This document shows, piece by piece, positions 46,933 to 58,961 of a DNA stretch of 64,000 bases; within the stretch, counting starts at the first letter, position 1; every line of letters starts with the position of its first letter. The DNA is from Leucaena leucocephala. Lineage: Eukaryota; Streptophyta; Magnoliopsida; Fabales; Fabaceae. The position numbers and the translations under genes are program-made. The notes below the pieces were generated by a model. That model searched no databases. It was not told the origin of the DNA and worked only from the letters and a program-made list of their open reading frames with translations. The stretch is from positions 1,860,001 through 1,924,000 of the forward strand of contig CM073535.1 of the NCBI GenBank assembly GCA_037074615.1, given 5' to 3'.

Positions 46933-49174
46933 TATATCTGGGTAAGCAAGAGAGATCGGTGAGGGAGATCACCAGACAAGTGTAAAATGTGAAGACCAAA
47001 GAAATTATATCAGAAGCCTGTATGAGTAAATATAAGACTTAGTTTATAAAGTAAAATATATTATAAATTTAACCTTAGATTTAGGACAGTTGGAATATTA
47101 ATATTTCAAGTGGGTCAGGTTTGGATAGCTACTTTACTTGTCCTCATGCTGGGGTAAGTACCTACTTAAAACGTTATCATAGTGCTTTGTAGTTGACCGA
47201 ATCAAAAGATAATCGCGACGAATGATCAATTTGGTCTCATCTAAATAATTGAATTACGCATTTTAAAAAATATGTTAGAATTAATTTAAAGTGATAAATA
47301 TGTAAAAAATATATTTTTTTATTCAAATATACCTTTATGTAGAGAGAGAGAGAGAGAGAGAGGAGTAGCCCGTCATGAGATAAAATATAATGAAAGTGAG
47401 AAAGAAATTTTAATTAGAGATAAATTTAGTAAAAATATGTTTAATGTTGAAATAACATCAAACTATATCTTATAAGAAAAACCAAATATGGGGAGGAGGA
47501 GTATGTATAATATATAGTGTATTTGATTTAGTTTCTAGGAAAAAAATATTATAAATATCAGAACAATCTTTTTAATAGATAAATTATTAAAAATTATATG
47601 ATAAAAGAAAAAGAGAAGAGACATCAAAAGAACAAAAAATCAAAGGGGCGAAATCATCATTTCTATAAAATTATCTAAAAAAAAATACATATAAAAGCTG
47701 TTGGTTTCAAATGAGGTAATTATGTTTTTATAAATAATATGATAAAAAATAAACTATGTTTTTATAAATAATATGATAAAAAAAATAAGAATTTAGATAA
47801 TTTTAAATCCAAATCATAGCACTATTTTTTTTTTTCCAACCAAAACAGACGCTTAATCCTACTAGCATTCAACTTGAACTTGTTTTCTTCGGAAACGGTT
47901 CGGGTTGGGCGAATGCAGGTTGAATGATGCTACTGCGAACGCTATAGAGGTCGGCATATTTATCCTTATCCCCCGCGAATTGGTCGTATGTTATGAAGTC
48001 AACGAAATACTATCTTGTCAGTCGCGGCATTTTTCTGCTGTGGGTAACTCTCATATATAAGTAATTGACCTTGACTTTTTGATTGGCATCAGGGACGGCC
48101 CCTTTCATGAAAATTAAGTTAAAATTTTGTAAAATAATAATAATTGACAAAAATGGTTTATGTTTAGCAATCTTCTGGGTAATTTGACTAGTCTAATCTA
48201 ATATTCTTTCATTAATTTATAGTAAGATTTGTGTGTCCATAATGAAAGGGATTTTATGAAAAGTAAAACTTCCCAATGAATTTTATTATATAGATTAGCA
48301 TAGGTCATTCTTTTTCTAAAAGAAATGGGAGAACGCGCCAACTCAGGTGAGGTCAACTTAAAAAAAAAAATGGTGTGGGAGGAATGATACTAGTATTGTG
48401 GTAATCTTGAGGCCCAGACCCGGACTACTTCCCTCTACTCTTCTTCAAATTGGGCCTTGATTTTGGGCCTCTGGGGTTGCTTTGTTAATAGGAACAGATT
48501 TCATGTACAATTTTTTCTTTCATTGTAGTATGATAAAAAAAACAAGACAGCATCAATTTGCCCGGGAATGGTGATTAAAGGGATTGACGAACCACGCGAA
48601 ACTACGAACTTGATAATCACTCACAAGACTTTCAAGAGTCAGGAATGGTACGCGTGAAATTTCAAAGTTACGGGTCTCCCACGAGAAAAGTTGTGGAACG
48701 CTATGCGTCAAGATTCCAAATAGTTATGGCGCGTTATCATCAAGATGATAATGCCCCTTGTCGAAGGTACAGAGGAAATGCAGGATGTTAGACCAATAAC
48801 AAACAAAAAGTTGACCCACGAAGGAAAAGTATAGCCAAGTACTGGTTCAAACGGTTATACTGCCTAAACATATTTAGTGTTTATATTACATTAGTTAATT
48901 TCTCTAAATCATTTCAATCCTTCTTAATATAAGATTTCCCCCCCAAAATTTAATAAAAAAATGACGATCTATTTTAACAAATATCCTTCTCTCTCTCTCT
49001 CTTTTAGTTTAAATGATATTAAATTTAATGAAGGGCAATTTTAAAAAATTACAAATATTTTTAACACTTGACTAATTTTAATCAATCATATTTATCTATG
49101 TAAAATAGTTAACAAATTCTTAGAGTAAGGATAATGATTATTGAATTTATACATAAATTTTTTGTAGGATGATA
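46933..49174. other. AT-rich intergenic DNA upstream of lectin kinase 2
   Basis: It contains an (AG)n microsatellite at about 47341-47362 and a two-copy 34-bp tandem repeat at 47721-47790. No gene is recognised. The promoter of kinase 2 lies in the first few hundred bases; a TATATTT on the minus strand occurs near 47030-47037. Confidence 0.5.
47721..47790 (+). repeat. 34-bp tandem repeat, two copies
   Basis: TATGTTTTTATAAATAATAT plus GATAAAAAATAAAC is repeated once with a few extra A residues. Confidence 0.75.
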
Positions 49175-49290
49175 TTCCTACTGTGAGTTAGAAAAGTAGT
49201 TGCGCAGGCTTTAAATTTCTTCTCATGGGCAATTTCGATAATTTTTTTAATATTTAAAATGTATGCTGTCAGTTAATTTTTAAATTTATC
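49175..49290. repeat. Left part of the duplicated lectin-kinase 3' flank
   Basis: It aligns with 44095-44195: CTGTGAGTTAGAAAAGTAG, GCAGGCTTT, AAAATGTATGCTGTCAGTTA and TTTTTAAATTTA. The homology breaks off near 49290 and resumes on the other side of the LTR at 51233. Confidence 0.55.
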
Positions 49291-49379
49291 GACAGAGCAT
49301 AAAATTATAAGGAATTGGAAAATATACAGTAGAAATTAACTTAAAAAATTTTCCATTCATTGTCAGGATCTACCATATA

Positions 49380-51232
49380 TGTTTAAGTTAAGTGGGAAGA
49401 AGTATTACCCTCAGTATTCTTCAGCGACTTCCACAGCTTCTGGTCACGACGTTCACAGCTTCTCTCTGCGGCTCGTATTCCCTTTCCGATCGCAAGAAGT
49501 CGATGACTCAGGTCGGCTTCCTCTACTGGTATCCATACGAACAGCGTTCTAACCACGAATGACGTGCTAGCGTCTCCTATCCCTCCAGGATTTTCTCAAG
49601 AATTCGTCCTCTTCGTCTCTATTTCGGCAATTTCTTATATGCAAACCTTTTGCAGCTCCCTTTCGGCCTTTCTGTGTTCTATATCTTTCAAAATGTAGCT
49701 CCTAAAATCAGATATATAGGATGCTATGCGTTTTCCTCTATCGAATTGGATTTTGGAGTTAATCTTATATTAATTTCAAAATTAATACAATATCATATAT
49801 TGTATAATTTAATAAGAAACTAATTAAATAAATAATATTTATATTAAATTCGTCCCACAGATTTAATTCACCTATTTATTTAACTTAAAATAAAGATAAG
49901 ACTGAACTATATTTGATTTATTCTCATAAATTAAATTTGAGATATCATATCAAATTTGAAATTCAAATACAAACGTGATAGAGATTTAATTTATCCTTAT
50001 AAATTAAATCTTATAAATATCTTTTATATGATATATCCTATCAATTTGAATTTCAAATTCAAACGTGATAGAGATTTAATTTATTCTTATAAATTAAATC
50101 TTATAAATATCTTTTATATGATATATCCTATCAATTTGAATTTCAAATTCAAACGTGATAGAGATTTAATTTATTCTTATAAATTAAATTTTATAAATAT
50201 CTTTTATATGAGATATCCTATCAATTTGAATTTTAAATTCAAACGTGATAGAGATTTAATTTATCCTTATAAATTAAATCTCATATATCTCTTATATATA
50301 ATGTATATATATGAATTTATATATATACGAATATAAATATAAATAAATATATACATCCACCCTGGATCATTCATTGAATCTGGACATCATAGCCCGTGTT
50401 GGGTTATTTTGTGTGCGACCTTATAGGCCCATATGAAGTTGACAGTGGGCCATTTGCTATACTGGCCTACAAGTTACAAGCGGTCTCTAGCAAGACATAA
50501 CGACTACCCAAATCATATGAGGATCGTTAAACGATGTAACCTTTTATACAACTATATCATGTCTCTTCTGTCACGCGATATTTTGGTCATGGATGAGGCA
50601 TGGATAATGTCATCCTCCTATTCCTAACTGTTACTTTCTCGATCCCTAAGTAATCTGACTTAGAAATGAAACTACATTTTCATTACAGTATGACCATACA
50701 TTTCTCAAACTCATTCATCGAGGGGTCCAGTAATATCTCTCTACGAATGTGAGGGACAAATTTCATTTTGACCATTCACATTCCTCCGCATGAAAAATCA
50801 CTAAACCCGAACATAGTTTTTATGATTACTCGGTCAAAAGTGATTTTTGACTAGGTCAAAGCTGAGCGTTTGTCATATAGGAATCCATGATGATCTCAGG
50901 TTAAAGGGCATAGTGACATGGTTTGTATATGAAAGAAGCTTATAATGTAACCCATGCAGCTCTCTCATAGCGGGTCGGTCAAACACCTTGTACTCTTACA
51001 TGTGCCTATGACTTTGATTTATATCTCTATACATCTTCAAAGTCATACTGGTCTTATTTCATCTTTGCTCCCGCATAGATGACCGATCAGGGATATTTAG
51101 GATAAGATCATGAATTATCCAAGAATGGTCATCACAGTAAACATGCAAATAATATGATAACACAATTAATAAATTCATAAATCAATAATATTTATAAGAC
51201 AATGATTAGCCCCTAGGGCACAATTTCCAACA
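49380..51232 (-). mobile_element. LTR of a Ty1-copia-type retrotransposon (solo LTR or remnant)
   Basis: The minus strand begins at 51232 with TGTTGGAAATTGTGCCCTAG, the typical 5' end of many plant copia LTRs. It runs through sequence ending near CGTATGGATACCAGTAGAGG, another common copia LTR 3' block. The exact 3' boundary (somewhere about 49290-49400) and the target-site duplication could not be fixed. No gag, integrase or reverse transcriptase is seen beside it, so it looks like a solo LTR or a fragment. It interrupts a duplicated flank that is continuous at 44101-44540. Confidence 0.65.
49960..50290 (+). repeat. 90-bp tandem array, nearly four copies, inside the LTR
   Basis: The motif CGTGATAGAGATTTAATTTA starts at 49974, 50064, 50154 and 50244, exactly 90 bases apart. 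Flanking blocks (CTTATAAATTAAAT, CTTTTATATGATATATCC, CAATTTGAATTTCAAATTC) recur in the same order with few changes. A more diverged unit precedes at about 49906. Because 90 is a multiple of three, an open frame crosses it, but the translated product is only the repeat and is not taken as a gene. Confidence 0.92.
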
Positions 51233-51540
51233 AAAACACTAATCCAAACGCTGAACTGATGCTTGTAAAGAAAACCACACATGAGCACAAAAAATAACGT
51301 GCCTTTCTGAATTGCATAAATTTGAATTTTTATGGATTCGCATAATCCTGCCATAGATTAAGGCACGAGAGTTCTTACTTTGTATGCTCCTCTTGTGGGT
51401 AAAGAAACAGAATCTTAAATCTCGAAACTTCTCATTAATTGAATTGAAGTGGTACGTCTAAACCAATGTCAACACTTCTCACATGCAAATTGACAGAATT
51501 TCCATTACAGCAAAAGCTTCTGTGAACGTACAGCTTAAAT
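51233..51540. repeat. Right part of the duplicated lectin-kinase 3' flank
   Basis: It aligns with 44190-44430: TAATCCAAACGC, GTAAAGAAAACC, CTTTCTGAATTGCATAA, AAAGAAACAGAATCTTAAA and TTACAGCA. In the original copy the kinase stop codon follows about 100 bases later; here a broken amine oxidase follows instead. Confidence 0.55.
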
Positions 51541-51599
51541 ATGAAGCAACCATTCTGTATAAACACGACGTGACAAATGAGATTGTATTTGGCTGGCTC

Positions 51600-52713
51600 C
51601 TACTTTATGTCTGTGTGTTCTTTTAAGAAATAATACGTTACCGCTCCGTTAGGATTGTTGATTTCCATATGTCTCCAAGCCACATTCCCAGAAAACCTCT
51701 CAAGAAGGCAAATGGCCCTGGGCACTTGCTGCACTTCACCATCATCCCCGGCCATGAAGCCGTCCATGAACACTGCACTTTCTGGGCAATCAATCCCAGG
51801 CTGCAAGCTATCTGCTGAACGACAGAACCCAAATTCGCCAATGTCCATGAAAGTCCTGAAGTATCACTCTTCTGTGGGATTCATGTAAGGAACAAAGGCC
51901 TCCGACATATGCCCTCTGTACATAACTCTTATATACCTGTTCTTTCTGGCATCAAATATTGAAGCTGTAGATATAAGCACCCTTGCTCTAGCATCGAATC
52001 CGACATGAAAAACCCAATTACCCCATTTCACTTCATGGCCTTCAATGGTGAACCCACTATCTGTTATGTTATTGGAAGGAGAAATTCTTGGTGTTTTCTT
52101 CGGAGACTCGAGGTTTGTTCCTTCGGCTTTAGGCAAAGGGACTCTGCATCTAGCTCCTTACATCGTCATCTTTATTGAATCACGTCAACCAGATCCTCCT
52201 CTGTAAAAGCACACTACTTGAGGGCTCTTCTCGTGATTTTCTCACCATACCAACCAACTGTGAATGGCAATTTAGACCTCTTTGGAGAACAGAGCTCTTG
52301 AATTGGGGATGTTGAAAGGGCAGTTTGCTTGCTCGGAAAAGCTCTTTGAAAATGAAGGAGGGAAGCCATGGCTGTTGTAGAGTTTGTCTGACATGATGGA
52401 GCCTCTGGTTAGGTCTACTATGAGCCCATGGGCCTGTTCCTTGACTCGAATCACCAACTTGGCTTGACGAGGGGACTGTATGGTTAGGCTTAGAATTGCG
52501 TCTTGTTTTTGAGGATAGCCACTTTAGGACATCGTCTTGTTCCAGATCTACGAAGTGGAAGGTCAGATTTGGAAGAGAACCAAGGTAAGACTTTAGAACT
52601 ATGTGCCTTGTTTGGTTCATTTCCAAAGGGCTAAGAGGGTCCAAAGGGTGACGTAGCGATCCATTTATGAAGAGGCTTAAACCGACGAGAGAGTGGAACC
52701 ACATATTAAGCAA
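51600..52713 (-). pseudogene. Copper amine oxidase pseudogene 3, 5' half only
   Basis: The minus strand shows HPLDPLSPLEMNQTRHIVLK and LEQDDVLKWLSSKTRR, then a frame change, then QAHGLIVDLTRGSIMSDKLY. After further breaks it shows ISPSNNITDSGFTIEGHEVK, WVFHVGFDARARVLISTASI, YRGHMSEAFVPYMNPTEE and FMDIGEFGFCRSADSLQPG. A TGA (near 51869-51871) replaces the expected Trp codon after PTEE. The copy ends near NNPNGA with a possible donor site, before the topaquinone and copper-binding region. It is more diverged than the two upstream copies and in the opposite orientation. Its start is uncertain. Confidence 0.82.
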
Positions 52714-54689
52714 CCATGATCATGGAAGCTGTTTTTTGTCAGAGAACTTTCTTATAAAAAGGAGATCTTTTGCTTTTGGTGGGAAAGGAAAGGCATGATA
52801 TTTATACAAAAAGTGCTTGGATTACATGTAAGCGTTTGAATTTTGCAATGAGTTTTAATATATTCAGGAGGGATTCCATTTGCTTCAATGACCTGAATTT
52901 GAAGTTTTGGGTAGACTTTTTTCTAATTAAAGCAGCGACGGCGAAGGTTTAGCAATATTTATATGGTCGTTCCTTTCCTCGTAACAACAGCAAGTTAACC
53001 CCATTGAAGGTATTTTACTGTAGTTCCATTATAAATTAGAGTACTCGCTGTAGTTTATATACGTGTTCGTGAATATATGAATGTTGAAGTTGGCAATATA
53101 TATATATATATATTGAAGGTGTTTTTTTTTCAGAAACTGAGATAGATAATATATAATATATATTTATAGTATCATTGAGAAATGATAGTTGTTTTTTCTC
53201 ACTCAACAACACAATAAATATTTTTTTATTTAATTTCATGATTGCATGAAGTTGCCCGTTTAGAATAAATCCATTTATTGAGTTCATTCACCAGATGGAT
53301 ACAGAAGCATGATCAAGAAATTTAATAAATTAGCTAAATTCATTATACACAATTAAACTAATAATTTAGTAGAAATGGGGACAGATGATAGAGTAAACTG
53401 AAGAGCAAGAAATGGTAAAGAAAATGAATAAAGTTTCTTTAAAGCAAAATATAGTTAATTAAATAATTAATGAATATAGGATGTCGAACCCTGAAACAGG
53501 AGATCATAATAGCCAAATTCTGAAAGAGCAGTTTGCACGTTTGACATAAATCATTCTGAAGGGAAAAAATTTCTTGAAGGAATGTTAAGCTCGATTTTTG
53601 GATTATGCTCTCTTTTAGCAGCCACTTGACTCTTATTTTAATGTGAATATGAGGATAAGTCATTGCAATATGATTATTACTTTTTTTTAGTAGAAAACAA
53701 GTAATATCCCTTAATTGATAATTTAAAGATTAATGTTCATAAAGTGTAGAAATTGTTGGAGTGAATTTTGTCTCTTCTAAATAAATTGTTTTTGGTGTAT
53801 AAAGTGTGAATCAAACCCAAACATCATATTTGTTTTGAAATGATTACTTTGATACTAAACATTAGGACGTAGCCAATTGTAGGGCTCTAAAAAATTTCTA
53901 ACGATGTTATTATATTAACCTATATCGATACCAATATTTTGGGCTCAGAAAAATTGGTCTTGATGTTTTTTATATATTATTGGGTTTGAATTTTTGAGCC
54001 CCAAATTTCGTCCTACATTTTATTATATTGGGGCTGTCCAAGGGGATGAGCATATGGTTGAGATAGCATAGTATCCCTTCTTAACATATAAAAGTACATT
54101 TTTCTTAAGAAATAAAAAGAATTTATTAGTTTTACATAAATAAAACTCAGCTATATAGAAATTCATATTTGACCTATAGGTTATTATTGACAAAGGCATC
54201 AAATGGACACTCAGAGATAGGTGCTCGATACAATTTTTTTTGAAGATTTTTAGTTATTTCTTGATAAAAAAAAATAAGATATGTTTATCTTAAACCCCTA
54301 GTAATTGATGAGGTAGATACTACAATTATAGACTGGATGGTGGTTGTAATTGGTGACTGTTGAAGATTAGCAGAAATTGTTCTAAATAATATCTTTCAAA
54401 GACTCTTAATGATGATCCCATCAATAATTGAGGTTGAATTAGAATTTTTATATAGATAGCTATTAATAATAAGCTTTCAACAAATGTCTGGCAAAGCAAA
54501 TAGTGCTATACTTTTACACTATGTCCTAACTATAACTTGATATGAGAGGATACATTATATATCTTGAGAGACTATCTTTATGCAAGATGTATTCAGCTTA
54601 AATTTTTGTTGCCACACCAATATTCTTCTTTCTTTGTCGCTTTTATTTTTGATTGGTTTGCATTAAACCTTAAGATAAAACTTGGCAAT
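52714..54689. other. Intergenic DNA, AT-rich
   Basis: It includes a short (TA)n run at about 53097-53112. No gene is supported. Short open frames have no family resemblance. Confidence 0.45.
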
Positions 54690-55300
54690 ATGGAAGATAA
54701 TTAGAAGTTCATTTGGGGAGCTACTATTTAGAAGCTTTGGTTATAGAATAATATTATTGTCTTTAATCTAGGTGCTCTAAAACCTAAACAATATGAGCAA
54801 GTTATCTTACAAGTGTGGAAGAAGTACACACAAGTCAATAAGTATGATAGTCTATAGTATTTGGTTTTCATTAGGAAGCTGTATTGGCAGCCATTACCTC
54901 TGGGTTATATCAAGATTAATGTGGACCAGCTATATCTATAGCAAACAATAGAGCTAGTTGTGGGGGAGTGTTTATATATCACAATGATAGGTGGATATAC
55001 AATTTATCCTATTTTATTGGTTTTTGCATTGCAGTTAAATAAGAGGAATGTGTTATTTTTTGGGGCCTCTAAATTGGTTAAAACAAAGGTTATAGAAAAG
55101 TCATACTTGAATCAAATATTAAATATCTTATTGATATATTAGGGATAAGCAATACAAGATAAAGAACTAGTTTACTAATTATACAGATTTAAGAATTTAT
55201 ATTTAAATAATAGGACTTACTATTGTAGTCTATATCAAGAAAGATAAATTGGTTACTGATAAACTAATAAAAGATGATATTTTGAGATTTGATATTTATA
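54690..55300 (+). mobile_element. Degenerate LINE (non-LTR retrotransposon) 3' end with RNase H domain
   Basis: Reading the plus strand across frames gives FGATIWKLW-like sequence with stops at two positions, YEQVILQVWKKY, WQPLPLGYIKINVD, ASCGGVFIYHNDRWIYNL, IGFCIAV and NKGYRKVILESNIKYLID. These match, in order, the linker and RNase H domain of plant LINE reverse transcriptases (WxPPPxGxxKxNVDG, GGVxRxxxGxW, GxxKVxxExDS patterns). There are many stops and shifts, so the element is dead. The upstream reverse transcriptase part is not recognisable here. Confidence 0.65.
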
Positions 55301-55760
55301 ATATATATCCTTAACAATTAAGATAGTTAATGACTTATGAACAATTAAGATTAAATTTCTTATTAGTTTAACTTTTTAATTGGCACTCTCTAATATAAAA
55401 AGAAATATCTTTTTATAGTGGCCACCTTCACATGTACGGAATTAAGTATGCCTCCGTCCTGCTCCCATTTTCCACGACTTGCTCTTCAAATCTTGTAACT
55501 TGTATAATAAATATATATGGGAGATTCACTTTTTTTTTTAAAAAAAAACAAGGGAATGGGAAAATATTTACTGTCTAAAATTTATTTTTAAAATTTGTAA
55601 CTTATCAACCTATTGTCTAGAAATGAAAACTCCAAATCCCAATGGATATTAAAAAAAAAAGTGTTTAAGTGGACCGCCAAAATTAATTTCAACATATACG
55701 ATAAACATGATTTAAATAGATAGGACAAATGGTCGTGTTGTATATATCTTTAGAGGTAAG
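55301..55760. other. AT-rich spacer upstream of HSP70
   Basis: No gene seen. Ends at the likely transcription start region of the HSP70 gene. Confidence 0.4.
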
Positions 55761-56018
55761 TCGTTGCCTGAGGGCGCCACATGGTATCCGCCTGTCTGGA
55801 CACTTCTGGTAGGTAAGCTTGATTCGTTCTCTCTCTGGCACGCTCTAGAACTTCTTCTCCCCTGTTTTATTAGTGTCTTCCTCTTTTATCTCACTCTCCT
55901 TCTTGCCATGCGGTCTCGCCCTTTCTCAGCCTCTCCATTTCTCGAGCTTCTGTTGCTTCTACTTCCCTCTCGGACACCTCTTTCCTCCGTCTCTCTTAAC
56001 GCATTTTCCGCCGCCAAG

Positions 56019-57244
56019 GTTCTGCCTCTTTCGTTCCTGCTTTTTTTTTTCTGGGTCGTCTGGTTCTTAATTTTTTATGTTTGAGTTTGAGGATTAGAAT
56101 CATGTTAACAATAATAAACTGTAGTGCGCTAGTCGCATTTTGGTTTATAATTTACTCTCTCTGCTTGATCACTTGAACACGGGTTCATTCTTGGTACGAT
56201 GTTCATTGATTGCATTTTCTGTTGTGTCATTTTGCGTATTCGAATTCTACTATTGTGCTCATGTCTTGAGTTTGATCCAACATGTATAAACTTCCTGTTC
56301 TGATGTGCAATTAATTAAGAATGGGGTAGCGAAAGATAATAAGGAATTGGTCTTTGATTTTTTTTTTTTAATTCCATTGTCTTTATGGTCTGCCTAATCG
56401 TTATTAGTACCGAGGATTCTATGCTTAAGCTGAGTTGGACCTCTGTATCTTTTGCTTGTCTATTCTCCATGAAGATGGAAATTAGTGAAGCAACTTTTAA
56501 TGGAAGATGCCACTTTGAATGGGGCCAGTCTTCCTCGATAATGAATATTCATTGCCTTGTACTGTATTTAAGTTTCCTTGATTACTTGCGTTATGTGTTC
56601 TAAGGAGTATGTTTCTTGTCTTTTTCGTCTTACTGAGTTTTATGTCCATGCTCTGTATTGGACAGGAGAAAACTTTTCTTAGAGGTGTTTGTACAAAGAC
56701 CTACATGAAATGCATTTCTAAAATCCCCCCCCCCCCAACAGAATATCACTTTGGGGCTTCACTTATTTTTTACGCAATGAATTCGTAGATGCAAAGGATA
56801 ATGCTATCCTATTGTTCTTACTTATCAAGGAAGAGGCTGGGAAAAATTCTAGTGAGCAATCTGTACTATGTTGATTTTGGGACTAGGTTAAAAATGTTTC
56901 AGATGATAATTTGTAATGGCTTAAATTTTGCATCTAACAAGTACATGGGCTACCAAGATAAAGTCCGTGTCAAGAACTGCAGAATGGTTAAGATCTAAGA
57001 ATCATACAACAAAATGGAACACATGAGATGCCTTTGTGCATTTTTGTAATCCTTTTATATTTAAAACATTCTTTGTAACATCAATGGTATAATGTTCGTG
57101 TTTCATAGACGAAGAGTGGTAATCATGTATGGATGGATGGAATAATTTGTTTACTCGTTGGTGAAACTTAAATTCCAAAAGTGTTTCATTACCATTTTAT
57201 GATGCTCTATACAAAATTTATGATGTCACGTCTACCTATTACAG
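56019..57244 (+). other. Probable 5'UTR intron of the HSP70-8-like gene
   Basis: A CT-rich, GC-richer leader at about 55800-56018 ends CCGCCGCCAAG|GTTCTG and the next acceptor ATTACAG lies one base before the coding ATG at 57246. T-rich sequence follows the donor. The exon 1 start is not fixed. A C9 run lies near 56728-56737. This is inferred from composition and splice signals; no transcript evidence is available. Confidence 0.5.
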
Positions 57245-57245
57245 A

Positions 57246-58961
57246 ATGGCCGAAGCTTCATACACTGTGGCATCTGACAGTGAAACCACTGGGGAGGATA
57301 GGTCATCAGCTTTTCCTGAAGTAGCCATTGGAATCGATATTGGTACTTCGCAATGCAGTGTTGCTGTGTGGAATGGATCTGAAGTGGAGCTTTTGAAGAA
57401 CACAAGAAACCAAAAGATTATGAGATCGTATGTGACTTTTAAAGATGACACCCCTTCTGGAGGAGTTAGCAGTCAACTCTCTCATGAACATGACTTGTTA
57501 TCTGGGGCTACAATCTTCAACTTGAAACGCTTAATTGGAAGAGTTGATACGGACCCAGTTGTCCACTCAAGTAAAAATCTCCCCTTTCTGGTACAGACTT
57601 TGGATATTGGTGTACGTCCCTTTATTGCGGCATTAGTGAACAATATGTGGAGATCCACCACACCAGAAGAAGTCCTGGCTATCTTTCTTGTGGAACTACG
57701 AGTGATGGCCGAAGCTCAGCTGAAACGACCAATAAGAAATGTAGTCCTCACAGTTCCAGTTTCATTCAGTCGATTCCAGCTGACCCGGATAGAACGAGCT
57801 TGTGCTATGGCTGGCCTTCATGTTCTCCGGCTGATGCCTGAACCAACTGCTGTGGCTTTATTATATGGACAGCAGCAGCAGCAGAGTTCTCATGATAATA
57901 TGGGCAGCGGAAGCGAGAAGATTGCTTTAATTTTCAATATGGGTGCTGGCTATTGTGATGTTGCTGTGACTGCTACAGCTGGGGGAGTATCACAGATCAA
58001 GGCTTTGGCAGGAAGTACCATCGGGGGAGAAGACTTGCTTCAGAATATGATGCATTATCTGTTACCAGAATCTCAAACCTTATTCAAGACCCACGGTATC
58101 AAAGAAATCAAATCTATGGCCTTGCTCCGAGTTGCAACTCAGGACGCCATTCATAGGCTCTCCTCTCAAACCAGTGCGCAGATTGATGTAGACTCGGGAG
58201 ATGGTTTGAAGATAAACAAGGTTATAAAGCGGAACGAGTTTGAGGAAGTGAACAGAAAGGTGTTTGAGAAGTGTGAAAACCTCATCATCCAGTGTTTGCA
58301 AGATGCAAAGGTAGAGGCTCACGATGTAAACGATGTGATAGTCGTGGGCGGATGCTCTTATATTCCGAAGGTACAGAATCTTGTGGCTGGCATATTCAAA
58401 GGGAAGGAACTCAACAACGGTGTGAATCCTCTGGAAGCTGCCGTTCGTGGTGCAGCAGTTGAGGGAGCTGTGGCATCAGGTATCAATGATCCCTTTGGAA
58501 ACTTGGACTTGCTAACTATCCAAGCCACACCTCTAGCTATAGGGATCAGAGCGGATGGAAACAACTTTGTCCCTGTGATACCAAGGAATACAACAATGCC
58601 AGCAAGGAAGGACTTGATTTTCACAACCTGTCATGATGATCAAACTGAGGCTTTGATCATTGTGTATGAAGGTGAGGAAAAGAAGGCTGAAGAGAATCAT
58701 TTGTTGGGATACTTCAAAATAGTAGGAATTCCTGAAGCACCCAAAGGAGTTCCGGAGATTAACGTGTGCATGGACATAGATGCTGCAAATGTACTGAGAG
58801 TGTTAGCAGGTGTCGTAATGCCAGGGTGTCGGCAGCCGGCAATTCCGGTCATGGAAGTAAGGATGCCTACTGTTGATGATGGCCATGGTTGGTGCGTTGA
58901 GGCCTTAAATAGGAAATGTGGTGATACACAAGACTTGGTTACTGTCCAGAAAAAAGCATAA
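57246..58961 (+). CDS. Heat shock 70 kDa protein 8-like (short, divergent HSP70)
   Basis: A single coding exon of 571 aa. The nucleotide-binding domain shows a modified phosphate-1 motif GIDIGTSQCSVAVWNG, then FNLKRLIGR, NVVLTVPVSFSRFQLTRIER, LMPEPTAVALLYGQ, and the adenosine motif VIVVGGCSYIPKVQ. A partial substrate-binding region follows (TPLAIGIRADGNNFVPVIPR). It is much shorter than canonical cytosolic HSP70 (about 640-650): the C-terminal lid and the EEVD tail are missing and the end is CGDTQDLVTVQKKA. Size and motifs match the plant HSP70-8/HSP70T-2 branch (about 560 aa). Chaperone ATPase function is likely reduced or specialised; that is inference. A QQQQQ run interrupts the domain after ALLYG. 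Confidence 0.93.
   Translation: MAEASYTVASDSETTGEDRSSAFPEVAIGIDIGTSQCSVAVWNGSEVELLKNTRNQKIMRSYVTFKDDTPSGGVSSQLSHEHDLLSGATIFNLKRLIGRVDTDPVVHSSKNLPFLVQTLDIGVRPFIAALVNNMWRSTTPEEVLAIFLVELRVMAEAQLKRPIRNVVLTVPVSFSRFQLTRIERACAMAGLHVLRLMPEPTAVALLYGQQQQQSSHDNMGSGSEKIALIFNMGAGYCDVAVTATAGGVSQIKALAGSTIGGEDLLQNMMHYLLPESQTLFKTHGIKEIKSMALLRVATQDAIHRLSSQTSAQIDVDSGDGLKINKVIKRNEFEEVNRKVFEKCENLIIQCLQDAKVEAHDVNDVIVVGGCSYIPKVQNLVAGIFKGKELNNGVNPLEAAVRGAAVEGAVASGINDPFGNLDLLTIQATPLAIGIRADGNNFVPVIPRNTTMPARKDLIFTTCHDDQTEALIIVYEGEEKKAEENHLLGYFKIVGIPEAPKGVPEINVCMDIDAANVLRVLAGVVMPGCRQPAIPVMEVRMPTVDDGHGWCVEALNRKCGDTQDLVTVQKKA

Noticed and set aside
49956..50336. 126-codon open frame with three near-identical 30-residue units
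   Set aside because: It is a by-product of a 90-bp tandem repeat in an LTR, without other coding evidence.
55840..55865. Heat-shock element near GAACTTCTTC before the HSP70 leader
   Set aside because: The spacing does not match alternating nGAAn/nTTCn units, so it is not called.
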